In this document: piece by piece, positions 32,112 to 39,020 of the stretch
Numbering within the stretch: position 1 is the first letter of the stretch
Layout: each line of letters opens with the position of its first letter
Source: REEP01 sp964517265
GTDB taxonomy: Bacteria > Pseudomonadota > Alphaproteobacteria > Rhodospirillales > Defluviicoccaceae
NCBI GenBank assembly: GCA_964517265.1
Contig: CAZFBS010000021.1
Coordinates: 1-45,264 of the forward strand
Length of the DNA stretch: 45,264 nucleotides
Direction: 5' to 3'
Program-made: the position numbers and the translations under genes
The notes under the pieces: generated by a model
Told to the model about the DNA's origin: nothing
The model's database searches: none
What the model saw: only the letters and a program-made list of their open reading frames with translations

Positions 32112-32777
32112 TCACACCCGAAGGTCGGGATCGCGCCAGAGCCGAAAGCCGCCATCGAAGGCGTTGACATTGTGACCTGCGCGCGAGAATGGAGGAAGCC
32201 GCTCAAGATGGCGTACGTTACCGCCGCCAAGAACCACATAATCCGTCACCAGCGCAGCGCGAAGCAGGCAGACGACGTTCTCGACCTCCCGGCGCCACAC
32301 TGCGAGGCCCAGTCGCGCAAGTCCGCGTTGGGCAAGAAAATCGCCGAAGGATCCGCCCTCCTTGTAGGGCAGTTGGGAGAGCTGAAGGGAATGGACCGTC
32401 CCGTGCACGACTAGAGCGGACCCAAGTCCGGTTCCAAGTCCGAGAAACAACATGCGGCCGCTCTCAAAGCTGCCGATCGCTTGCATTGCCGCATCGTTGA
32501 TGACCTTGACCGGCCGGCCGAACGCACTGCGGTAGTCGAAGTCGACCCACCCGGGGGCGAGGTTGTTGGGCTCGAGCGACGGCCGCCCGTCCCGGACTTC
32601 GCCGGGATAGCCGATCGAGACGACATCATAGCGCCACGATCCTGCAAGCTTCGCAACCGTCTGAACCATCGCGGACGGTGTCATGCTGGCCCCCGAAGGA
32701 GCGGTTCGGATCTCGGGCCCCCGTGACGAACAAATCTTTATGGTGGTGCCGCCGATATCAACAACAAGAATGTTCAC
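32112..32777 (-). CDS. ROK-family kinase, polyphosphate-glucokinase-like
   Basis: A 221-residue protein: 'VNILVVDIGGTTIKIC' (phosphate 1), 'SIGYPGEVRDG', 'VKVINDAAMQAIG' (catalytic Asp) and 'LFLGLGTGLGSALVVHG' (phosphate 2). The order and motifs are those of actinobacterial polyphosphate glucokinase (about 250-270 residues), which phosphorylates glucose with polyphosphate or ATP. The Zn-binding Cys motif of many ROK proteins is absent, as in that enzyme. The start is GTG (32775-32777) with AAGGG upstream. Polyphosphate use cannot be proven from sequence, and an uncharacterised sugar kinase is possible. Confidence 0.72.
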   Translation of the reverse strand: MNILVVDIGGTTIKICSSRGPEIRTAPSGASMTPSAMVQTVAKLAGSWRYDVVSIGYPGEVRDGRPSLEPNNLAPGWVDFDYRSAFGRPVKVINDAAMQAIGSFESGRMLFLGLGTGLGSALVVHGTVHSLQLSQLPYKEGGSFGDFLAQRGLARLGLAVWRREVENVVCLLRAALVTDYVVLGGGNVRHLERLPPFSRAGHNVNAFDGGFRLWRDPDLRV

Positions 32778-32963
32778 GGTTACCCTTTTCTTGATTCGCT
32801 GCAACCGACGTTGTCGTGAGATGTCATGTTGCGGTACACGGAGCACGGGATTTGCAACGCCGGCTGGATGCCGATGGTGAACTTCCCACATTCTCTGCTG
32901 TTGTTCGCAGGTGACGCTGGCGGCGCAACTGACGTCACATCGCTGGAAACCGGGAAGTCGACC

Positions 32964-33482
32964 ATGAATTTTTTTTCAACCCTGCTGCATCCTGACCGCG
33001 AAGAGCTGGAGATGGAAGACCGCATGATCGTCTCCTCGGCGGCCAATATCCTTCAGGTAGGGGAATTTCAGCTCCTGCAACTTGCCTATCAGGAATGGTT
33101 CGGCGAGGATCTGCCCGAAGCGATGGTCACTCAGGTCTTCAGCGCCTACATGCTGCGTAATGAGGTTCCGCACTGGGCTCGGCACTACGCTCGCGTGATC
33201 CTGATGCGTGAAGAGCAGGGCATTCTCGCCGAGAATGACGCCCGGTACCACCGTTACGACCACCAATACCATACAACGGTTCCCCGGGGGGTGCAGCAGT
33301 TCTGCCTTGTCAGCGGGCTGCTTGCGCTTGCTCTTGTCGCCGGCATTGTTATCGCCAACAGCACGGTGACTCAGCCCACCACGCGGTTGCCGCCGTACTT
33401 CGATCGCGAGGAACTGAGAAAGACTCCTTCGCAACCGGCGGAGGATCAGCGACCGCCGGCGATGGTCTCTCCGTCCCGCTGA
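32964..33482 (+). CDS. Conserved hypothetical single-pass membrane protein
   Basis: A 172-residue protein: a soluble N-terminal part (about 1-115) with the distinctive 'ILQVGEFQLLQLAYQEWFGEDLPEAMVTQVFSAYML' stretch and 'VPHWARHYARVIL', one membrane segment at about 117-139 ('FCLVSGLLALALVAGIVI'), and a polar tail. It looks like a family I associate with Rhodospirillales without known function. The ATG at 32964 is chosen because it starts the conserved-looking part; 46 further codons are open upstream. Just before it the minus-strand kinase gene diverges. Confidence 0.65.
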   Translation: MNFFSTLLHPDREELEMEDRMIVSSAANILQVGEFQLLQLAYQEWFGEDLPEAMVTQVFSAYMLRNEVPHWARHYARVILMREEQGILAENDARYHRYDHQYHTTVPRGVQQFCLVSGLLALALVAGIVIANSTVTQPTTRLPPYFDREELRKTPSQPAEDQRPPAMVSPSR

Positions 33483-33546
33483 GCCGCGCGGTGTCGTTGC
33501 CCGTCCCGACCTTGTCTTGCCTTCGATAGCGCGATACCGTAACGGC

Positions 33547-33747
33547 ATGTTGGATGTCGAGGGCGATTACCAGACGCTGGTCAATCTGGTATTCCTGATA
33601 GCCACCGGGCTGATCGCGTGGCACGGAATCCGTTACCGCGACGCCGAGGGCAAGACGGATTTCGTTCGTCTGTTGTTCGGCTGTATCGCGGCGACCTATT
33701 TCTGCCTCGTCCTGTTCCAGGACGTTCTCGGCATAATTCAGTTCTGA
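33547..33747 (+). CDS. Small hypothetical membrane protein
   Basis: A 66-residue protein with two hydrophobic segments ('TLVNLVFLIATGLIAW' and 'LLFGCIAATYFCLVLFQ') joined by a short charged loop. The start is ATG 33547; the frame opens at 33517 ATG as an alternative. It lies 64 nt after the preceding small protein gene, on the same strand. No function can be assigned. Confidence 0.55.
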   Translation: MLDVEGDYQTLVNLVFLIATGLIAWHGIRYRDAEGKTDFVRLLFGCIAATYFCLVLFQDVLGIIQF

Positions 33748-33824
33748 TCCCACTCCGGGGGGCAAGCCAATTCCCGCCGCCTGCGTTCGTGACCTGCAGC
33801 GGCTTCGGCACGTCAGCCGGCTCG

Positions 33825-34436
33825 CTAGGGCTTGTACATGCGTTGTACCGCATCCCGCTCCGGATCTCTCAAAAAGCGCTCCTCCTCAGGCAGTGCCAAC
33901 TGAGTAGCGAGATACTCGGCCCTTTTGGCGATCGTGGCCGGACGCGAGTTGCCATAAAGGATCCTGTGGAAAATGTTCGGTCCTTTGACAGCCTCTTCAT
34001 CGATTTTGATCGCTTGCTGATAATCCGCGAGTGCCTGTTCGGGCCGATCCGTCCGGTCGTAGAGAATGCCGCGATTGGCGTAGGCTCCCGCAAGGACTGC
34101 GGTTCCCGTCGGATCATCGGCTTCAAGATTCTCGGTCAGGTAATTGATTAGATCGGTGAAGGCAGCTTCCGCTTCGGCGTACTGCTCGGTCTCCAGGAAC
34201 ACAATAGCGCGGCCCATCATGGCGCCACGATGGTGGGGGGCCTGCTCAAGCGCGGCATTGAAGGCCTCCAGCGCTTCCTCGAATTTCAGCTCGCTGAGAC
34301 GCAGGTCTCCCCGGCGCACTTGGTAGTCGCCGGGCGGCGTCTCGGTGAACTGCCTGACCACCGCCGATACGGTAAACATTGCAAAGGTGACGAGCGCCAC
34401 CAGGATAACATAGCGGCGAAGAATACGAGCGTTCAT
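33825..34436 (-). CDS. TPR-repeat protein with N-terminal membrane anchor
   Basis: A 203-residue protein: TM segment ('YVILVALVTFAMFTVSAVV', residues 8-26) then three to four tetratricopeptide repeats ('FEEALEAFNAALEQAPHHRGAMMGRA', 'AEAEAAFTDLI', 'YANRGILYDRTDRPEQALADYQQAI'). TPRs mediate protein-protein contact. Its start codon overlaps the stop of the upstream small membrane protein (TGATG at 34434-34438), so the two are coupled. A role as a periplasm-facing partner of that small protein is inferred only from the coupling. Confidence 0.75.
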   Translation of the reverse strand: MNARILRRYVILVALVTFAMFTVSAVVRQFTETPPGDYQVRRGDLRLSELKFEEALEAFNAALEQAPHHRGAMMGRAIVFLETEQYAEAEAAFTDLINYLTENLEADDPTGTAVLAGAYANRGILYDRTDRPEQALADYQQAIKIDEEAVKGPNIFHRILYGNSRPATIAKRAEYLATQLALPEEERFLRDPERDAVQRMYKP

Positions 34437-34669
34437 CAGCGACCATAAAGCTGGTTCATCAGGACATTTTGATAGAGCACGGCAAAGATGAAGCAAAGCA
34501 GAGTCGCCGTGACAGTGGCACGCCGCTTGAGGGCGGTCCTGCGCGCATCATCTGCCGGCTGGCCGAGCCTGCGTTCCTCTCGCCGCACCGAAAGGACCCA
34601 GATGAATTGGCGCACGGGATAGAACAACGCAACCGCCAGCAGGATCGACCATAGCAGTTGGTATTGCAT
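34436..34669 (-). CDS. Small membrane protein coupled to TPR protein
   Basis: A 77-residue protein with two hydrophobic segments ('LLWSILLAVALFYPVRQFIWVL', 'ATVTATLLCFIFAVLYQNVL') and a basic middle loop ('RREERRLGQPADDARRTALKRRA'). AAGGA lies just upstream of the ATG. It overlaps the TPR gene by 3 nt. I do not recognise the family; the positive-inside pattern suggests an inner-membrane hairpin with the basic loop in the cytoplasm. Confidence 0.6.
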   Translation of the reverse strand: MQYQLLWSILLAVALFYPVRQFIWVLSVRREERRLGQPADDARRTALKRRATVTATLLCFIFAVLYQNVLMNQLYGR

Positions 34670-34746
34670 TCTTTTCCTTGATGCCTACCAAGTCACGTCT
34701 TGGCGCAGGGTTTGATCATGGATTTTTACGTACAGGATTACGAGAA

Positions 34747-34815
34747 AGGAGGGAAGAGTCACCCCTTCCCTCCTCCGACACTGTACGGAAACAGGGGAAG
34801 GATTGTCCCTTCCCC
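34747..34815 (-). terminator. Two tandem hairpins after the symporter gene
   Basis: Hairpin 1: AGGAGGGAAG (34747-34756) with CTTCCCTCCT (34765-34774), 10-bp perfect stem, 8-nt loop. Hairpin 2: GGGGAAGG (34794-34801) with CCTTCCCC (34808-34815), 8-bp perfect stem. Both lie between the minus-strand symporter stop and the next minus-strand gene. The T-run after hairpin 1 on the minus strand is short (TTTC), so they may be a terminator or processing/stability elements. Confidence 0.5.
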
Positions 34816-34834
34816 CGGTATCGGCTGTAGCAGT

Positions 34835-36808
34835 CTAGACGCCCGGCTTCTCCAGGCTGGTATCGCCAATGTCCTCGACCAAGGCCTCGACATCCGTGCT
34901 CGGCACCGTCGACATTTCCATCTTGTATGCCAGGAACCACATCATGCCGACTCCCAGCAGCCAGAACAGGATCTGCCACGCCCAGATAGACGGAATGCCG
35001 AAGGTCCAGCCCTCGATTCCGGCATCCGGTGCACCGAAAATGTAGTTGCCGATGACGGCACCCGGGCCGATTCCGAAGAAGAACCACGCCAGGGTCACAA
35101 CCCATGCCACCGGAACCAGCTTTTTCTTGTCGGCGCCCAGCGCGGCATGTTCCCTGAGGAAGTTGTGGTACTTCATCCGATGAGCTGTCTCCCGCTCGTT
35201 CTGCGTCATCGCCGACAGGACGACACAGACGATTATGTTGAAAAAGATACCCCAACCGGCCGAATGAATTGTCCACGGCCAGCGACCGAACGGCAGACCG
35301 CCGAACCAGCCGCCGATCGTCTGACCGAAGCTGTCGGTCATGATGACCCCGATCAGACCCGCCGCCAGTCCCCAGGTCGCCCCTGAGCGGGTGATCCACG
35401 GAATCCAGCAGATCGCCGCCAGCGGAATCCACACCTGGAAGCCGAAGGCCACGGCCAGACCACCCAGCAGGACCAGAGCGTCCTTGGAGAAGGTCGCGAC
35501 CGTCAACGCGCTGATCACGATGAACGCGACCCCAAGCCGCCCGAACAGCTTCTGCGTGGTGTGCGTCGCCGTCGGGTTGAGATAGCGTTTGTAGAGATCG
35601 CGGGTGAGAATACCTCCGGCGGTCGACATGTAGGCCGCGCCGGTCGATTGCATCGCGGCAAGAGCACACACTGCCAACAGACCGATCAGCCAGGGCGCGG
35701 CGTCGGCCAGCAGGTTGAAGTAGTTCGGCACGATTGAATCAGGGTTGGTGGCAACAGTGTCGGGGATCACACTGCCGACGGCAAGGCCGGCTTCGGTTAC
35801 CAGTGGGTTGGCGCCCAGGAAATGTGCGGCCATTCCCTGAAAGGCAGTGAAGAAGATCAGGATGAAGCCGATCCCGAACGAGGACGCCCAGACTTGTTGC
35901 GGGGCGAAAGGTCGCGGATTGGTATTCGCGAACGACCACATGGAAAACGCCGGCGCCGACTGGATGCCCATCAGCGCAAACATGTAGGTGAGGATCATCA
36001 CTCCGGTCCACACCCCGCCGACGGGAGTTTCCTTGCCCAGCCCCGCTGTCCACTGGATGACGCCCGGAACGGCGAGGTAGGAATTGTAGTCACCGCCGCC
36101 GTAACCCTCAGTCGAGCCCCATTTGCCCAAGTCAGGGTTCTGGCCCAATGCCGCCATCGCCTCGTTGAGTGCCGTCCAGCCGCCCACCGCGTTCAAGGCA
36201 ATAATGCCGGTAATGATGATACCGACGGCCAGCAGGATGCACTGCATTGTGTCGACATAGGCCACCGCACGCAGACCACCCGAGGCGACGTAAATCAACA
36301 CGACCAGAGACAGAATCCACATCCCGAACTGCTCGCCGACCAAGCCGTCGGTCAGCACGTTGAAGAGGAAGCCGGAAGCCCCCAACTGCACGCCGAGATA
36401 AGGGATCGAAAATAGAAGAGCGACCAGAACCGTCAGGAACCGGATGGTGTCGCCCTGGAAGTAGTCGGAGAACATCTCGCCCGGTGTAATGTAGCCATAT
36501 CGCTTACCGAGCATCCACTGACGTTTGAGGAACATCACGCCCGTGAACGGAATCGTGATGACGTAAAACGAGGCATAAGCGTATTGGAAGCCGTCACGGT
36601 AGACGAGGCCGGGATGACCCATGAAGGTCCAGCCCGAAAATGACGTTGCCGTCGCCGCCAATACGAATACCCATAGAGAAAGCCGCCGCCCCGCGATGAA
36701 GTAGTCACTCGCGGTCTTGGACATCCTTGCACCCCGGATGCCCCAGTAAATGCAATATGACCAGTAGAGAGCGACAAATAAAAATAGCCAGAGAACTTTT
36801 GGTTGCAA
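34835..36808 (-). CDS. Sodium:solute symporter, acetate-permease superfamily
   Basis: A 657-residue protein with about 13-14 membrane segments and SSF marks: 'YFIAGRRLSLWVFVLAATATSFSGWTFMGHPG' near the N-terminus, and 'ASGGLRAVAYVDTMQCILL' (about residue 185). It is a cation-coupled importer; close relatives move acetate or other short carboxylates or are uncharacterised. TTG 36808 is chosen as start, with AAGGGG about 8-10 nt upstream; an ATG at 36925 gives 39 extra residues of no similarity. The divergent neighbour is a CBS-DUF294 protein and further downstream of that lie an SSF-histidine kinase and an exonuclease fusion, which points to a co-regulated group. Confidence 0.85.
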   Translation of the reverse strand: MQPKVLWLFLFVALYWSYCIYWGIRGARMSKTASDYFIAGRRLSLWVFVLAATATSFSGWTFMGHPGLVYRDGFQYAYASFYVITIPFTGVMFLKRQWMLGKRYGYITPGEMFSDYFQGDTIRFLTVLVALLFSIPYLGVQLGASGFLFNVLTDGLVGEQFGMWILSLVVLIYVASGGLRAVAYVDTMQCILLAVGIIITGIIALNAVGGWTALNEAMAALGQNPDLGKWGSTEGYGGGDYNSYLAVPGVIQWTAGLGKETPVGGVWTGVMILTYMFALMGIQSAPAFSMWSFANTNPRPFAPQQVWASSFGIGFILIFFTAFQGMAAHFLGANPLVTEAGLAVGSVIPDTVATNPDSIVPNYFNLLADAAPWLIGLLAVCALAAMQSTGAAYMSTAGGILTRDLYKRYLNPTATHTTQKLFGRLGVAFIVISALTVATFSKDALVLLGGLAVAFGFQVWIPLAAICWIPWITRSGATWGLAAGLIGVIMTDSFGQTIGGWFGGLPFGRWPWTIHSAGWGIFFNIIVCVVLSAMTQNERETAHRMKYHNFLREHAALGADKKKLVPVAWVVTLAWFFFGIGPGAVIGNYIFGAPDAGIEGWTFGIPSIWAWQILFWLLGVGMMWFLAYKMEMSTVPSTDVEALVEDIGDTSLEKPGV

Positions 36809-37481
36809 GACAGTTTCCCCTTCTTTCTTGAGCCACGGCTTTGTCCGGCAGATGACGCCGCTTACGGCCGAAATCTCACCATGTGCGATACCCACTTGTA
36901 GGCTGCCTGCCAAACAGGCCAACAAGTCGGAGTCGAACGACAGGAAGAAGGATAAGGGATCACGCCTCGTCCCGGCTGCTTATACCGGTCCGCCGTCTCA
37001 GACGTTTCGCCTTCCCCACGATCACCGGCTACAAAACAGAATTCACTCCGATGCTCGATTCTTCCACGTTGTTATCGTTCAACGCTTTTTTGGCGCCCTT
37101 CCAGATACGTCAGAAAAGCGCTTCAAAATATCCATAACATTTTTGGAGAGTTTACACAACATGATAGAATGATCTTGCGGGTCGGCATGAGATAAGATTA
37201 CGTTGCAAGACGTTCTCATTACAGGGGGGCATCAGACGCTGTCCTCGACAGTCGCACTGGATGAAGTGTTTACGACTTATTTGCTTTCCTCTCTGTCACG
37301 TCAGCTAGGAGGAAAAATAGACCCGTTTTGAGGCATCGTCCGGAGGGCGCCTTGGCGACTGTGGTGGCTGCGGAGATCTGAGGTGCGCGCAAGGAACTTG
37401 AGGCAATACACTTGAGAAACGCGATCATCGCAAAAGGATACGCTTTGGAGAGGCAGCAATTGCCAGGACACGCGAATCGGG
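36809..37481. promoter_or_regulatory. Divergent symporter and CBS-DUF294 regulatory region
   Basis: The 673 nt are more AT-rich than the flanking genes, with AT-rich blocks near 37120-37200. No gene is credible here: the open frames show no family similarity. No clear sigma-54 or sigma-70 element was found by eye. It is the longest gap in the window and lies at the divergent start of the signalling cluster. Confidence 0.45.
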
Positions 37482-38975
37482 ATGCTCGATAAGCCCAAGG
37501 ACGAAATCGGTCCCACTCAAACAGCTGTGTTCAGCATGCGGGTGCGTGATTTCATGCGCCCCCGAGCCGATGCTCTTGCCATCCGAGCAGGAACCAGCTG
37601 CGCGGAGATGATTGCCCACCTGAAGGCGGGCAAGGCTTCATGTGCGGTCATTGTCGATGCCGCAGGCCGCCCGATCGGGATCATCACCGAACGGGATATC
37701 GCGCGCCGTATCACCTTCAACGTGCCGGGTGATACGCCGGTTGACGCGGTAATGACTTCGCCGGTTCTGACGATTGAGCGGCGCGACTATCTTTATCATG
37801 CGATCGGTTGGATGCGTCGGCACAGCCTTCGGCACATGCCGGTTGTCGATCGCTCCGGCCGGCTGGCCGGGATGCTATATCTGCACGATGCGCTGGCGGT
37901 CGCGACCGTTCGGCTGATGGGCCAGATCGACCGGCTGACCCACGCCAGTTCACTCGACGGTATGAAACAAGTGCGGGCGGCTCAGGTCGAACTCGCCGAG
38001 GAACTTTTTGCCGACAGTCTGCCCGCACCCGAGATCCAGCAGGTCATCAGCCAGATCAACAATGACATGTACCGCCGCATCGGCGAGAACAATCTGCAGC
38101 AAATGCAGGCGGAAGGATGGGGTACCCCTCCCGTGAAGGCAGTCACTATTGTGATGGGCTCGGGCGGCCGCGGCGAGAACTATCTGTTTCCCGATCAGGA
38201 TAACGGTTTCATACTCGAAGATTACCCTGATAGCGAACACACCCGTATCGATGCATTTTTCATTGAATTGGCCGAGCGGCTATGCCGGGATCTCAATGAA
38301 ATCGGCATTCCCTACTGCAACGGTTATTGCATGGCGGTTAACCCGCTATGGCGCAAGACACTCAGTCAATGGGTTGACCAGATCAACCAGTGGAGCCGCA
38401 AGAGCAACTTTGTCGCGATTCGGCTCGCTGACATTTTTTTCGATTTCCAGCCGGTGTGGGGCAACCACGAACTGGGTCTGGAATTGCGCCGCAAGGTGAC
38501 GGAGATTGTCCGGCACAATCATTTCTTCTTGCGGCAAATGTTTCAGGATCAGGCCGGTCACAATGTCGCGCTCGGCTTCTTCGGTGGATTCATGACCGAA
38601 AAGGACAAGCGTGAGTTCCGCGGCCAGGTCAATCTCAAGTACACCGGCACCATCCCGCTGGTCGAGGGGATCAGGCTGATGGCTCTGCGCGAGGGGGTGG
38701 AAGAGACCTCAACTCTGGAGCGGATCCGGGCGCTGCACGAAAACGGCGTTCTTTCCGTGACCGAGCACGAGGATCTCGTCAGTTCCTTTCACCTCATCAC
38801 CGATATCCTGCTGCGCAAGCAGATCGCCGATTACAAGGCCGGGCGGCGGGTGAACTACTATGTCGCGCCGAAAGCGCTGGCGCGCCGGGACCGCCTCATG
38901 CTTCTCGACTCGCTGAAGGCGATCGACAGCCTGCGCAAGCGGGTGCGCCTGGAGTTCACCGCCGACGTCTTCTGA
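37482..38975 (+). CDS. CBS-DUF294 putative nucleotidyltransferase
   Basis: A 497-residue protein: two CBS domains (about 18-135, 'RDFMRPRADAL', 'GIITERDIARR', 'MPVVDRSGRLAGMLYLHDAL'), a DUF294 GlnD-like nucleotidyltransferase (about 150-300) with 'IVMGSGGRGENYLFPDQDNGFIL' holding the G-S/GG and DxD-type residues, and DUF294_C (about 320-485). CBS domains bind adenine nucleotides and probably control the transferase. Proteins of this class are often beside acetate-type symporters and 3'-5' exonuclease genes, and here both are present. The target protein is unknown. Start ATG 37482 has a weak ribosome-binding site. Confidence 0.87.
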   Translation: MLDKPKDEIGPTQTAVFSMRVRDFMRPRADALAIRAGTSCAEMIAHLKAGKASCAVIVDAAGRPIGIITERDIARRITFNVPGDTPVDAVMTSPVLTIERRDYLYHAIGWMRRHSLRHMPVVDRSGRLAGMLYLHDALAVATVRLMGQIDRLTHASSLDGMKQVRAAQVELAEELFADSLPAPEIQQVISQINNDMYRRIGENNLQQMQAEGWGTPPVKAVTIVMGSGGRGENYLFPDQDNGFILEDYPDSEHTRIDAFFIELAERLCRDLNEIGIPYCNGYCMAVNPLWRKTLSQWVDQINQWSRKSNFVAIRLADIFFDFQPVWGNHELGLELRRKVTEIVRHNHFFLRQMFQDQAGHNVALGFFGGFMTEKDKREFRGQVNLKYTGTIPLVEGIRLMALREGVEETSTLERIRALHENGVLSVTEHEDLVSSFHLITDILLRKQIADYKAGRRVNYYVAPKALARRDRLMLLDSLKAIDSLRKRVRLEFTADVF

Positions 38976-39020
38976 TCTGGGGGCGCGCGGTGTAGAGGGA
39001 AAACGGCACCCCGCTATCCT

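Noticed and set aside
31826..32239. N-terminal extension of the lytic transglycosylase
   Set aside because: The signal peptide begins at Met 31825 with a good ribosome-binding site; the upstream part is unlike any protein.
34716..35669. 317-codon minus-strand frame overlapping the symporter
   Set aside because: Same strand but different frame from the symporter; Arg/Gly-rich with no similarity, while the symporter frame is fully conserved-looking.
37345..37375. Possible sigma-54 promoter (TTGGC...GGCTGC) before CBS-DUF294
   Set aside because: The spacing of the GG and GC elements is off by one and the flanking bases do not match.
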